Shown: positions 22,806 to 35,113, numbered from the stretch's first letter. The stretch is DNA of 64,000 nucleotides from Blasia pusilla (GCA_050084515.1 CM114271.1:33480001-33544000), one strand, 5' to 3'. The notes: generated by a model from the sequence alone, not told the origin. Numbers and translations: made by a program.

Positions 22806-24660
22806 AAAAACTCCTTGATACCTCACACCACTCCGTGTCACTCCATTATCACTTCTCGTACTACCGCGTTCTTCCGAACCCTGAAAGAACACCGTGATGA
22901 TTACCCTCTCTCACCCGCTCAAGCACTCTGACTCACCAAGAGTCTCCCACACTCCTCACTAGCTCACCTACGCTTATGCTAATCCCGTTATAATACACCC
23001 GGCCTCACGCACACTCAACACTCGGACTCACCATAAGCCTCCCACTAACTCACATAAACTATTGACACTCTCGAGTCATACACGCGACCCGTACTTGGCA
23101 ACCCACATATATACACCAACATGCTACACATGAAAGGAGTCTACACTCATCACCATCGCTACACCCATCTACCACTAGCAACTACCCAAGACCCAACACT
23201 CTTAGTCACACAAGATAAGTGCAGGAAAAGGGACTCAAATGGATAACCTAAACATGCCCGCCAACCTATGGCAACATCAACACTCACTCCTCCATGTGGT
23301 GCGGCAACCTATGCGGCACGGCACTCTCCTCGACCAACACGTCAAACCTCCCGTCAATAGATGCAGACTACCCATCGACATCAACACCAATGTCTCCACC
23401 ACTAATCCTCCATCACCAACTGTCGGCACGAATCACAATCTCACCCCAATCAAGGCTAAAAGTATCACATCCCTATATCCTGAGTCGTGGAACACCTCCC
23501 ACTCCCAACTCTGAAAACTCCAACACACACCCGCTCAACCATGTACATTTTTGACCAATTACCTGCTCAACCACGCTGATCCCAACCTCATAACCATAGC
23601 CCTATTAAGTTCGCCCTTCCAACTCCGTAACCAGCTTCATCGGGGCCTATGGTGACTCGACCCGACAACTTACCTACGCAGCAGCCTCCCTTCTTAGGTC
23701 CACGCTAGCCCAACTTTATGGATCATCCGAAGCCTTTCCTTCTCCTCCCGGCATGCCTCCCTATGAGGGTGCGACGTAGTCCAACTCACTCCCGTGCGCC
23801 TGACTTCACATCCACGACTCCAATTCAGCCCCGCACAACTCTCTCCTTCCCCAACTTCCGCCTTGACCTTATGAGTTCACATGGCTCGATAGACAGACCT
23901 CTTTGGTCTACGTCAAGGTCGGGGGAGTTTTTTCGTGACAACCGGTACATTTCCGGTCTCTACAAACCCGAGCGGCAATTTTTGAAGTTTTCTTCATTCC
24001 AGCTGGCTAAACAGGTACGAATGCAAAGGACACCCTCTCTGAACCTCCGGTTTTTGGCCGGTAAATGACGACGTGAATGGAAATTCTCAAATTCTTCCGG
24101 CCAGCTCAACACGTAACCCCGGTTCTCCCCGGACATTGATCTACGTCGTACTCAATGTGGGCACGCCGCCCTATGCGACGCGTCTCCCCTCTCTGCCAGC
24201 CCCATTTCCTTGGAGCCATAATGGCTCCTCCCGTACCTCCTTTGTTCCTAGAGCTCCGGGCTCCTTCCTTCCTCCGAATCTGGCCAAGCCCTCCCTCGCT
24301 TACCGCTCTCTCTAACATGCCCATCCTTGTACATACCTCAATGCACGCCTTCCTATGTGGAGGTCTCTCGTCCTCCTATTCCTCAGTTGTGCGTGGCTCC
24401 CTTGCCCGCCAGCTGATTCCGTTGCACGCAGCCTTGCTCCATAGCTGCCGTGCATGCAACCCTGACCTTAACCCCCGAAATATTTCATTACTTCTCCCGG
24501 TGTCTATCAGCATTGGTCCGCATCCCTATGCGAGACTCTACATCTCCTTGCGTGAACCCACGGCCCGCGTCCTTGCCCAACCGCTTAGACCTAAACCTCC
24601 CACATAAACTGCACAACCTAAATCTAGCCGACCTAGCCTCCTTTAACCTAGATGCCTTTA
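22806..24660 (-). mobile_element. Fragment E: leader and gag start of a related gypsy element, inverted
   Basis: Read on the minus strand, 22810-22910 aligns with the gag start of element A (A 14821-14920), including ACGGAGTGG and an AGG-rich context. About 23210-23260 aligns with the A leader just upstream (GGTTA(T/C)CCATT, then a CCTGCAC block). The rest, up to about 24660, is leader-like GC-rich sequence that I could not align. No pol domain is present. The end of element A abuts it directly. The left limit is firm, the right limit approximate. Confidence 0.5.
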
Positions 24661-24661
24661 C

Positions 24662-25250
24662 TTGATAGCCCCTCAAAGGCTACAAGCCCTCAATTGTGCT
24701 TCCCTCTCAACACTCTTGCTATGCGTCATTGTATCAACGCTCCAACACTTTGCGCTACACCCGAGTGCTCTTGCCCGACCCCCACTTTGCTGTTGTTCCT
24801 CGGCACCCGCACTAGCAAGATCTGAGAAAAACAAACAGCGCTTCCACGCCCAATATCCCAAACAAAAGAATTTTGAAAATATAAACGCCAACCCGCGTCT
24901 CCAGGGGCTAACGACCGAGGCAAATCGCTTGCCTACCTGCAAACAAGGAATTCCCACCTGGCCCTTCACATCTTTCTCTAAGCCTATTCCACCTCTAAAC
25001 TTGTTTATTGAGGGGGAGAATTTGACTATAAACCAACAGACATTGCCTAGTGCAAGATTAAGAGAGATCCTAGATTCTTTAGTTAAATCTATCAATCCAT
25101 GGTCAGGAGGAGTAGATATTAAGTTTATTGATACTAGTTATAACTCAAGTAAGATGTTAGAGCCATCCACTTCTAAATAGTGACTTTGTAGATCAAATAA
25201 AGTCACACATCTTGTTCATAGAATCATAAATAAGGGATTCCTTGTAATGC
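24662..25250. other. Unassigned stretch before the copia element, 172-codon ORF not recognised
   Basis: A plus-strand ORF at 24662-25180 has a hydrophobic Cys/Leu-rich start and a polar end and resembles no family I know. It overlaps the end of fragment E and may be chance or upstream copia sequence. No splice sites or promoter support it as a host gene. Confidence 0.25.
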
Positions 25251-25254
25251 ATCA

Positions 25255-25508
25255 TGTATATATGATGACTTCCCTTCAAGAACAAGAACCAAGTTTTTTT
25301 AAGAAGCTACATGTAAGGTAAAATATATTGAAGCATTGGAGGAAGAGCTTAGTGCATTAAGACATCTACAGACTTGGGAATTGGTTGATATATATTCCGA
25401 TAAGGAAGCCATTGATTGTAGATGGATTTACAAAGTCAAGCGCAATCAACAAGGAAAAATGAATAAATACAAACCTAGATTAGTAGCCAAGGACTATGCT
25501 CAATTATA
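25255..25508 (+). pseudogene. Ty1/copia RT, first part, interrupted by element B
   Basis: The translation is copia RT: KYIEALEEELSALRHLQTWE, WIYKVKRNQQGKMNKYKPR and LVAKDYAQLY. One stop lies upstream near 25297. The frame is cut at 25508 and resumes exactly at 30850 once element B and one TATA copy are removed. The upstream end is not defined, and no 5' LTR was found. Confidence 0.85.
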
Positions 25509-26277
25509 TGTTGTGCGCATACACATTGTTACACAACATACATCGTTGTCACCCAACACACACACAACCACGCACGATCCCATGCTAACTCATAGCATCC
25601 AAACAACGAGACAAAAAGTACTAAAATATCTCCAAGAAAGTAAGATCCAATCTCTCTCTACACCATCTCACACCATAGCTCTCAAAGGTGTGCACTCTCT
25701 CTCATGTCAAACCAAACCCACTCTCCTAATGAGAGGCTTGGGTTACACTCACAAGGCAAGGGACCATAGCTCCGCCGCCTCATGCCAAGAGGTTCAACAA
25801 AGAGAGAATGAGCTCTCAAGCTCTCTCTCCTTGAGGTATACCCCTCCCCTCACCCAAGCTCTCTCCATGGTAACCAATTCTCCCGAGTCACCTCCTTGAC
25901 TCTTGATCCAATGTAGGAGGTCAAGGGCCACTTACCAAAAATACAAAGTCGATCATATACTCAAAATGGTACTTACCTAAAATAGTGAGTTCCTCAATAT
26001 GGCTCCAAATGAGCCGAAACGAAGGGGAAACCTGCTCTCTCATGTTTCCCGAGGCCTCAGCAGATCATCCTCGACCTAATGAGCGTGTCAGCCACTACTC
26101 ACGAAGGCGCTCTACTAGATCTCACTGATCTATCCTAAAAGACGTGATAGTTGTCGTGCGCATACACATCGCTACACAACATACATCATTATCACCGAAC
26201 ACACACACAAACACGAACGATCCCATGCTCACTCATGGCATCCAAACAACGAGACAAGAAGTACTAAAATATCTCCA
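25509..26277 (-). repeat. Element B 3' terminus: X-Y-X' composite repeat
   Basis: In element (minus) orientation: X at 26277-26152, Y at 26149-25636, X' at 25634-25509. X and X' both run from TGGAGATATTTTAGTACTT to a GTATGCGCAC(G/A)ACA end. The outer end of X' abuts the TATA duplication, so it is the true element end. Confidence 0.85.
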
Positions 26278-26589
26278 CTTTCCCCCTTAGCTCGTGGTTA
26301 GGTCCCTCTAACTCTGTAGGATCCGATCCCGCTCTCTAGCATCTACGGTGCTCGCAACGTTGCCAGTACAAAGGTACTCCAAAACTACTCCATCATCATC
26401 AATATCTCGGCCACTTGTTATCTCCTCACTCGCCTCGGGATCCAAGGACTCTCCACTAGACCTCGCCATCAAAGTCTCCACACTCTGGCTCTCCATAGCC
26501 AACATGCCTAAATAGGCTGACACGTGCCATCTTGGCACCGACTCCTCATCACTCTCTCCATGCCATCGAGCTCCAGTCGCGTCTCATTG

Positions 26590-28038
26590 ACTCGGGCATG
26601 GGTTACGACTCAACCCATCTGCATCCTGGTTGAGCGTCCCACTTCTATGTACCATCTGAAAATCATACTCGTGCAACAACAGAGCCCATCTCGCAAGCTT
26701 CTCTGTAAGCTTGTCGGACTCCATCAACCACTACAGTGGTTGATGATCAGCAATGATGGTTAAGGGATTGCCAAATAAGTAACACCTAAAATGTGCGACA
26801 GCCCACACCGCAGCCAAGCACTCACCCTCATACGAGCTATACTTCGCCTCTGCAACATTGTTTGAGCGGCTAGCGTAAGCCACCACGAACTCTCTACCCT
26901 CATCATCATGTTGGGTGAGCACCGCTCCAAGCCCCAACATGCTCCAATCTGTGTGCAACTCGAAAGGACGCCCCCTGATGGGTCTCCTCAAGGTGGGCGC
27001 GGATGTCAACTTGTCCTTGAGCAATTGAAATGCTCGCTCATGCTCATCCCCCAGTGCCACTCGTGATCCACCTTGGTCAGCAAGGTCAGTGGCTTTGCAA
27101 TCAAACTGAATCCCTCGACGTACCGCCGATAGAAGTTCGCCAATCCCATGAATGCGCAAACACGACTCATATCTATAGGGCGTGGAATGCGTGAGATGGC
27201 CTCTACCTTCATCTATTGAATACTAAGGCCCCCTGGGTATATCGTATGACCCAAGTACTCAATTTGGTTGTAGAAGAACTTGCACTTGCCTAGATGTAGC
27301 TTCAACCCATGTAATTGCAATCGTTGAAACACCTCCTCTAGATGTTGCACATGCTCCTCAGCCGTGGCGCTAAAGACTACGATGTCATCAATATAATACC
27401 TAGCAAAATCCAGACCAGCCAAGATCTTATCCATGATCCTCTGAAACTCAACCCGGGCGTTCTTTAACCCAAATGGTAAGAACCGCCATTGGTACAAACA
27501 ACCCTTTCCGTGAGGATCAATGCCCCAAAATACCGTCTTCTGCCTGTCCTCCAGTCTGATAGGCAGCTGATGGTATCCGGCTCGCGAATCCAATGAATTG
27601 AAAACCTTTGCATGACCAATTGCATCAAAGATCTCCTTTAGGGATGGGCATGGCATACCTATCGGACTTCGTCTGCCGATTGATAGGTCGGTAATCCCTA
27701 CACATCCGCCCGTCCGTCCAGTTGCCATGCACATCCATCTTGGCGGGCATGACAGTGGCAAATGCATACTCCCCATGCGACATCTCCACTAGTCCTACTC
27801 CGACCCAGTCCTGGCTCCTACTCTAAATCATAGCCCTCTCCATATCACTATACCTGTAGGGTTGTCGGAAGATCGGCGTATCACTCGACAACTCAATGCG
27901 GATCCACGGTCCCTTCACCGTACCCAAATCCTCCATACTAAAGGCAAAGCAGCTCCTATAACTCCTCAGGAACTGATGTATCCGGCGCCGCTCTCCTCTT
28001 GTCAACTTAGGGCCCATATCTGGCTCCCAAGTCTCCAT
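26590..28038 (-). pseudogene. Element B reverse transcriptase and RNase H
   Basis: Very similar to A: METWEPDMGPKLTRGERRR at the start, PIFRQPYRYSDMERAMI, RAGYHQLPI, YIDDIVVFSA, IEYLGHTIYPGGLS and RPIDMSRVCAFMG. RNase H shows LHTDWSMLGLGAVLTQHDDE and YEGECLAAVWAVAHFRCYL. A few stops and frameshifts remain, fewer than in A. Catalytic YIDD is intact. Confidence 0.85.
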
Positions 28039-28389
28039 CGTGACTACAATAGGACTCTTCGGCGCGTATATCCGTGGTTGCTATGGTGCAACCCCGTCTC
28101 GAACATCAACACTCGACCGCTCTCTTGCAACCAACCGCAAACTCTGATCTCCTCCACCTGCAGTGCCTGGAACCACGCTCGATGTTGTGGCTATCATCTC
28201 CTGGCGTACCTACAAAACATCCCAAGAAGTCCAAGGGTGTCTCTCTCGATCTCCCATGGTGTGGCGATCTCCTCGGGTCTCGCCCCCAGCCACTGCCTCC
28301 ACCGTCTCGGTAGGAATGGGGCTCACCAACGCAACTGCTGTGATCTATCGCGATCTCATACAACGCTGCTTAGCCACTCCCAAGCTGAA

Positions 28390-29265
28390 GATCCATGTGA
28401 AGCAGTTCAGGTCCATCGCCTGACCCAAGACATGGCATCGTGAAGCCTCTGATAATGACGGTACTCCCGTCACTCATGTGGGAAATCCCATCGCCCGCTC
28501 TCTCTCGTCGTCATTCGGCTCCACCAACCTCTGAACCTGGTCATCCCAAACCAAGCCAGGATCGGCCTCCTTGTATCCATAGGAAGCGGGAAAACTCACA
28601 AACGTGGGAAAGGCTACCCGCGGCTTGCCTACCCTGTTGACCATAGTCAAGTTTGGTCAATCATCGTTCCTCATTGCTTGTGAGCGATGACCTAGATCTA
28701 GAATGGAATCCACTAACAAATGGGAGGGGCGCTCCACTCTCGCAAACGCCCTCCGTAACACCGCATGGGGCACCAAGTTGGTCCTGCATAGACGCGGGCG
28801 ATTGGCTCTAGAACCTACACTCGCCACATCCAAGAACACTGCTGGGCCGATCTAGGCACGCACCTGATGATCACTCGTCACCACCCGTGACCTGGAGTCT
28901 CCTAAGATCGGCACATTCTCTAGAATGTAGGGTGGAGAACCATAGTGGTGCTCCTGCAACCGCCGTAAGACGCTCAACATCTCCCAAAACAACCTGGACC
29001 AAGTGTTAGCCAAGCCACTACCTTGTCCAACACTCGATTGGCCCTAACATGGCCAACCAGCAATGACCAAATCAATGGTGCCTAACCGGTCTAAGTCCTG
29101 CACCCCCAACAACGAAATATCCCTCGGTAGGGAACTCTGGTACCCCTGTACCGCGCACGCAGAAAATAAGTCAGGAAAACGTAGGCGTAACTTTGCCACA
29201 TGTCGTAGTGAGACACACCTCGCAACATCATCACTCTCCATATACAAATACTGCTGCACTCGCAA
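28390..29265 (-). pseudogene. Element B methyltransferase, motif I deleted
   Basis: The fusion with the leader comes just before VQQYLYMESDDVARCVSLRH, so the SAM-binding motif I is lost. Motif IV is intact (DLVIAGWPC, near 29044-29065), as is motif VI (PPYILENVP, near 28915). Motif VIII is altered (RPRLCRTN, where A has RPRLWWTN). ERAMGFPTG near 28490 and LGQAMDLNC near 28420 complete the order. Without motif I it cannot bind SAM normally. Confidence 0.85.
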
Positions 29266-30334
29266 TCCGCTCCACAATGACAATGCGGCTCCGCGATCGA
29301 GACGGTGCGGTGCGGCCACAAGCGGCACGGCGCGGAAATCGGTGGTGCGTTATGGCTACAGGCGTCACCGCACGATACTTGATCATTGTCGAGCGGCTAC
29401 CAATCACAACATAGCAACATGAAATCAAAACTCAAACACCATAACCGGAGGTCATCTACCATCACTGGTTGATGACGAAACTGCGATGACGGTGGTGGCC
29501 AAACCAAAGTACGTGGTGGTGGCACAAGTCGGAGAATCAATGGTGGTCGTGGAAGACCCTCCACTTCGTAATGGCGGCAATGGCAACCAAAGGGTGGACA
29601 ATGGCGAATGCAGCTCTGAGCAACGTTGTGCAACGACAACGGCCGACTGTGGCGGTGGTCGGTGGACCGTTGATGGTGATGGTTGACCGTTGATGGTGAC
29701 GATGAACCGTTGATGGTGACGGTTGACAGTTGACCGGTGATGGTGACTATGACGACGACGGCCGCCGCCGACGTGGCGGCTGGTTTAGGGTTTGAACAAT
29801 TTAACCCTAAAAATTGCCTAGCAATGGCAATTTTGCAAGATTGACCATAACTTTTTACTCGCAACTCCAAATTGTATACCGTTTGTTGCACAATGTTCAC
29901 AACTTCACGATCTACAATAAAGTTAAAAAATATTTGGAATTGGACATTCCAGTAAAAACTGACAAGGACTCTTATAAATCCCAATGTCTCTTTCTACTAC
30001 ACAAAATTTGGCAGCGCTTCCGCGCTAATTTCTCCCAACCAAAATGTAAAACCTGTAAAAATACAAATCAGCAAGCTACATGGTGCTCTTGAGAGCACCG
30101 GCATGGGGCAACCCGCCCCCATGATCAATCCCTATCAAAATTGGACAGCGCTTCCGCGGGCCATTCTTCCACACGAAAAATCAGCAAATGCAAAGAACAA
30201 TCAAAGCAACCCTTGCTCCGGTGAGCACTCCCATGAGCCGTTGAACAAGAAACACGGTCCCCAACCTGCAGAAACAACAAGTGACTAGCGAGCTCCCCCA
30301 TGAAGCTCTCTCACTCTCTCATTCTCTCTTTCTA
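29266..30334 (-). other. Element B leader
   Basis: Homologous to 13305-14245 of A. It contains the 18-bp palindrome GGTGCTCTTGAGAGCACC at 30082-30099, a longer version of the one in A. An expansion of a GTTGATGGTGA-like unit lies at about 29660-29745. A 195-codon minus-strand ORF (29984-29397) runs through it; parts match A, but the ORF as a whole is not conserved and I do not call it a gene. Confidence 0.6.
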
Positions 30335-30845
30335 AAGTAAGATCCAATCTCTCTCTACACCATCTCACACCATAGCTCTCAAAGGTGTGCATTCTCTCTC
30401 GTGTCAAACCAAACCCACTCTCCTAATGAGAGGCTTGGGTTACACTCACAAGGCAAGGGACCATAGCTCGCCGCCTCATGCCAAGAGGTTCAACAAAGAG
30501 AGAATGAGCTCTCAAGCTCTCTCTCCTTGAGGTATACCCCTCCCCTCACCCAAGCTCTCTCCATGGTAACTTATTCTCCCAAGTCACCTCCTTGATTCTT
30601 GACCCAATGTAGGAGGTCAAGGGCCACTTACCAAAAATATAAATTCGATCATATACTCAAAATGGTACTTACCTAAAATAGTGAGTTCCTCAATATGGCT
30701 CCAAATGAGCCGAAACGAAGGGGAAACCTGCTCTCTCATGTTTCCCGAGGCCTCAGCAGGTCATCCTCGACCTAATGAGCATGTCCGCCACTACTCACCA
30801 AGGCGCTCTACTACATCTCACCGATCTATTCTAAAAGACGTGACA
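30335..30845 (-). repeat. Element B 5' terminal repeat (block Y only)
   Basis: Begins TGTCACGTCTTTTAG in element orientation, directly at the TATA duplication, and ends GGATCTTACTTT. The leader follows without any X block. Same extent as the 5' repeat of A. Confidence 0.85.
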
Positions 30846-31772
30846 TATATTGCATCTATTATGATGAGATTTTTAGTTGTGTTGCAAAGATGATAATTAC
30901 GAGAATAGTGGTTATAGTTGCAGTGAGTAAGAAGTGGAGACTAGATCATATGGACGCCAATAATTCCTTCTTGAATGGAGATCTGCTTGAGGAGGTATAT
31001 ATGGCTCAACCGCCTAGATATAAGCAATGAGAATTTCCATTCTGCGTATGCAAGTTAAAGAAAGCTCTATATGGGCTCAAGGAAGCTCCAAGAGTTTGGT
31101 ATAACAAAATTATATAGTCCTACAAGAGTTTGGCTTTAGGATTTGTGATTATGATTCCTTTTTATATATCTTGATAGGATAAGGCCATACGATTATCATT
31201 ATGTTTTTTTTATTTAGGACCTCTTGATTATAGGGAGTAACAAGGATATGATATATCAAGTCAAACTAAAGTTACAAGAAAAAATTGATATGAAGGATTT
31301 AAGAGAACTCAATTACCTCCTTGGTGTTGAATTTATTAAGGTTGGAGAGAGCATAAGGTTATTAAAATGAAAATATGCTCATCACATGCTTTCAAAATAT
31401 GGTATGATTACTTGTAAGCCAATCTCTACACCGTTGGACCAGAGTGCAACGCTAAGAGTGGATGAAGGAGAGTTGCTTGCAAGCACATGGTTGGAAGTTT
31501 GATCTATCTGACTATAACTAGGCTAGACTTGAGTTAGACATTTGGCCTAGTGAGCCACTTCATGGAAGCATCTCGAAAATCTCACCTTCATGTTATTAGG
31601 AGGATAGTACGTTATGTGGAATTCCTTGTTTAGTCTGTGCTTCAATTTGAATCTTCTCCGAATTTACAATTACACGGATTCATAGATGTTGATTAGGCAA
31701 GAAGCGTTTATGATAGACACTCTACATCTAGTTATTACTTTACCTTGGGAAGTGAGTTGGGCTTTAAAAAAC
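30846..31772 (+). pseudogene. Ty1/copia RT and RNase H, second part
   Basis: Continues the copia frame: YYDEIFSCVAKM, MDANNSFLNGDLLEEVYMAQ, CKLKKALYGLKEAPRVWY, then DLLIIGSNKDM. The catalytic YVDD is decayed to FI-stop-D near 31210. RNase H begins ARSVYDRHSTSSYYFTLG (after a stop) and is cut at about 31772 by element C. Multiple stops mark it as an old copy, older than B. Confidence 0.85.
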
Positions 31773-31826
31773 CAACATAGAGCGAGAGTATCCACAAACA
31801 CAAGTGTACCACAACTCGCCCTCCTA
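31773..31826 (-). other. Element C polypurine tract and truncated X block
   Basis: AGGAGGGCGA (31816-31825 in reverse) is followed by X sequence TGGTACACTTGTGTTTGTGG..., which matches plus-strand 39511-39545. X breaks off at about 31773 against copia sequence, so the expected Y-X' end is missing. Confidence 0.7.
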
Positions 31827-31984
31827 ACTGGCAGTTAGGTCCCTCTAACTCCCAGGTAGTCCTATACATCTACTACATGCTATACACCTTTTTGGGTGCC
31901 CGAATCAGAAGGCCGGGTGCTAGGTTGCCCCATCGTTAGTCGCACATCTGTAATCCATATCATCGTATATGTTGTATGGACGTA

Positions 31985-32124
31985 TGGATGTTGTTCCTAC
32001 TGGAAGGTGGGTTTGTCCATGATACGTGGAGTCAAACACATCATGTGCCAACCCCTAGAACACCGATCACACACCAACATACGGGCTGCGTTACCAGCAG
32101 ACCCACACAACATGCACCTCAAGC
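31985..32124 (-). pseudogene. Element C PHD finger, last Cys pair lost
   Basis: Reads CMLC, then CDRC, then SRGWHMMC, matching the first three metal-ligand groups of the PHD finger in A and D. The final C-x2-C is not found: a stop follows KPTFQ and the expected RWMCPRC position is mutated. Confidence 0.75.
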
Positions 32125-32139
32125 TAGCACGTATCATGG

Positions 32140-33670
32140 CTAAGCTTGGGTCAACAGTACCATCCACATTTGGAAGATGACATGGCGCACAATTACAACT
32201 CCATCACGACCCTCCAACATGAGAACTCCAGAAGCTAACATCTCGCGCACTCGTAAAATAGTGCGGCCTGCCGTCACATCCAACGTTGTCGGTGCAATCT
32301 GCTGCAAATAGACATAGTCCCCCACATGGAACCTACGAATCGATGGTCGATAACCTCCACCCCAAATGGTTGCATACCGCAAAGTATCCCTATGTTGAGC
32401 AATGGCAAGATTCTCAAAGGATGTTGGCATAACTCTCCGAAAGAGCTCTGCCCGCTGAGAACACATTCTCATCCACATCTCTAGGTCATCAAGTTTCACC
32501 ACCTCACTAGACTCCCGACCAATTGCTGCTGGCAAGTCTGGATCTCGGCCGTATAACAGAAAATAAGGTGAGAAGGAAGCCAAGGATGCTTGGCGACTGA
32601 ACCTATACCCCATGGCTAACCATGGCAATCGAATATCCGGTCTCCAAGATGCCCCTTCTGAGGCTATACTTGCGCAATGCCCTCTTCACTGTCTGAACCA
32701 CACGCTCAGCCAAACCATCCGCCTCTGGATGATCTCGAGACGTGGTCCGATGATCAATCAACGCCTTGTCACACAAGACCTGAAACTCACCCTGAAACTC
32801 TGTACCCTGGTCGGTCAACACTTCAGCTGATGCACCAAAATGACTAAGCACTCTATCAAGAAACGCATACGCCGTTCTCTCACTTGCCTTGTCCGGTAAT
32901 GCCGCCAACTCAATCCACTTGGAGAAGTGCTCCACCATCACCAACACATATTGATGATGTCGTACAGTCAACGGTAACGGTCCTGCAAAGTCCACACTCC
33001 AACGATAACCCAACCCCATAATAGGCAAGGGGTGTAATTGTGGTGTAGGGGCATTGAATGATGCCCTCATCCGGTCACAAACCATACAACGTGACACCAA
33101 TTGCTGCACCTGAGTATGCATGCCACGCCACCAATTCTGGCCAAGGAGTAAGCTATACGTACGCTTTATCCCAAAATGTCCCAACTCCTCATGGGCATGT
33201 CGCACAATGCGCTCTCTCTGAGCCAAATGTGGCACTACTTGTACTCTACCATCCTCCCACACGCGGAGAATATGTGTTCCCTCCAATCGATACCTCTTAG
33301 CACGTTGAAGAACACGGTCTCGCTCCTTGGCACTCACTATGCCTGGCACCCTACTGGTCCGTAGGAACTCCAACACCAACGCATCATCATGAATATCACG
33401 CTTATCTGTACCACCATCTCCAACCTTAGGATCTAAAGGCTGGCCATCTACCCTCTGACTAGAGTAAGATATCATGTGATCCTCCATACTAGAGTCCACC
33501 CCTAACCAACATAAAAAGGCGGATGCATGCCAACCTGGCACCATCTCCTCATCAACCTCGTCGTGCCATCTAGCCCCGATTGTATCCTCTTGGCTAGTAC
33601 ATGGGTTCCTACTCAACCCATCAAGCATCAAGGTTGGCAACTCCAGGTCTATGTACCACCCGGAAGTCAT
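32140..33670 (-). CDS. Element C integrase, long uninterrupted core frame
   Basis: A 355-codon open frame (33670-32603) holds the HHCC domain (HAHEELGHFGIKRTYS...CMVCDRM) and the DDE triad in WSVDFAGPL, VLTDQGTEF and HPEADGLAERVVQ. A frameshift near 32610 moves to 32628-32140, which carries RLPWLAMGYRFSR, YGRDPDLPAAIG and the tail FHVGDYVYLQQIAPTTLDV. The catalytic core looks intact, so C is the least decayed copy. It would insert the cDNA into host DNA. Confidence 0.85.
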
Positions 33671-35072
33671 ACTCTGTAAGATAAGCGCCCACCATGCAAG
33701 CTTCCTGTAAGCTTGTCGACTCCATCAACCACTTGAGCGGCTAGTGATCGAGTAACAAGGGTAAACGTGTGCCAAACAAGTAACATCTAAAGTGTGCCAC
33801 ACCCCACACTCTTGCCAAGCACTCTCCCTCATATGAATTATAGCGCGACTCCGCTGCATTATTCGAACGACTTGCATAGGCCACCACAAACTCCATGTGC
33901 TCATCATCATGTTATGTCAACACCGCTCCAAGTCCTAACCTACTCCAATCAGTGTGTAACTGAAATGGGCGCCCTCTGATAGGTCTCCTCAAGATAGGCG
34001 CCGCCACCAACTGGGCCTTAAGCTCCACAAAAGCTCTCTCCTGATCATCTCCCCAATGCCACTCTTGATCTGATTTCAGAAATTGGTTCAAAGGCTTTGC
34101 CATAGCACTAAATCCCTTCACATACCTCCGATAGTAGTTCGCCAATCCCATGAATGCTCGAACTCTACTCACATCTACCGGACGCGGAATAAGTGCAATA
34201 GCCTCCACCTTTGCTTGCTGAACTCCCAAACCACCTAGATAGATCACATGACCCAAGTACTCAACATCCTCATGGAAGAACTTACACTTTCCTAGATGCA
34301 AACGTAGACTATGAGCTTTCAACCGCTCAAACACCATCTGCAAATGTATATGATGCTCCTCCACCGTGTTACTGAACACCAAGATATCATCAATGTAACA
34401 CCAAACAAAATCCAACCCTACTAGGATCCTGTCCATCACTCTCTGAAACTTGGCAGGTGCATTCTTCAACCCAAAGGGCAAGAATTTCCACTCGTACAAA
34501 CAATCCTTGCCATGAGAGTTGACACCCCAAAATGATGTCTTGGCCTTGTCACTCTCCCAAATCGGCAATTGATGGTATCCTGCCCGAAGATCCAAAGTAT
34601 TGAAAATCTTTGCTTGTCTCACCACATCAAAGATCTCCTCAGGTGTAGGCATGGCATACCTATCGGCCTTGGTTTGCCGATTGATAGGACGGTAATCTTC
34701 ATACATTCGCCTATCCGTGTAGTTGCCATGCATATCCTTTTTAGCAGGCATGACAGTGGCTGATGCATACTCTCCATGCGACAACTCCACTAATCCAGCC
34801 TCCAAAAGGTCCAACGTCCTACTCTCAATCAGGTCCCTCTCCATATCATTATATCGGTAGGGACGACGGAAGATTGGCGTATCACTAGCCAAATCAATCC
34901 GTATACCGGGTCCAACCAGAGAACCTAACTCCTTCATGCTAAAGGCAAAACAACTCCTATAAGCACGTAGGAACTCTGTCAAGCGTCGTTTCTCACCTCC
35001 CGTAAGCTTGGGCCCAAGTAATGGCTCCCAAGTCTTCTCCACTGGCACACTAGAGGGAGAGGACGATGCCAT
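33640..35072 (-). CDS. Element C reverse transcriptase (386-codon open frame) and RNase H
   Basis: 35072-33912 is open throughout: WEPLLGPKLTGGEKRR, PIFRRPYRYNDMERDLIES, LDLRAGYHQLPI, LPFGLKNAPAKFQ, catalytic YIDDILVFS, VEYLGHVIYLGG, RVRAFMGLANYYRRYVKG, and the start of RNase H (LHTDWSRLGLGAVLT). A stop then interrupts RNase H, which continues with EFVVAYASRSNNAAE and YEGECLARVWGVAHFRCYL to about 33640. The RT itself carries no visible inactivating change. Confidence 0.9.
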
Positions 35073-35113
35073 TGGCTGCTACACAACCCCCTCACAAGAT
35101 GGTACACTCTTAG

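Larger units (their letters stand above)
25509..30845 (-). mobile_element. Element B: internally deleted gypsy element with partial methyltransferase
   Basis: Minus-strand sister of A, inserted into copia RT. From its 5' end (right): Y, leader, second half of the methyltransferase, RT, RNase H, a short linker, polypurine tract, X, Y, X'. Two deletions relative to A are visible. One, near 29260-29285, joins the leader to mid-methyltransferase, removing gag, protease and motif I. The other, near 26322, joins the post-RNase H linker to the pre-polypurine sequence, removing integrase and PHD finger. It cannot be autonomous. Ends are TGT...ACA in element orientation. Confidence 0.9.
25505..30849. 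repeat. 4-bp target-site duplication TATA flanking element B
   Basis: TATA at 25505-25508 and again at 30846-30849 directly flank the TG...CA ends of element B. Deleting B plus one copy restores an open copia frame (AQLY, then CIYYDEIFS), which shows that the duplication and element limits are real. Four bases is short for a Ty3/gypsy element, where five is usual. Confidence 0.85.

Noticed and set aside
29397-29984. 195-codon ORF in the element B leader as a new gene
   Set aside because: The matching part of A is shorter, in a different frame layout and expanded by simple repeats in B; the similarity fits a non-coding leader.
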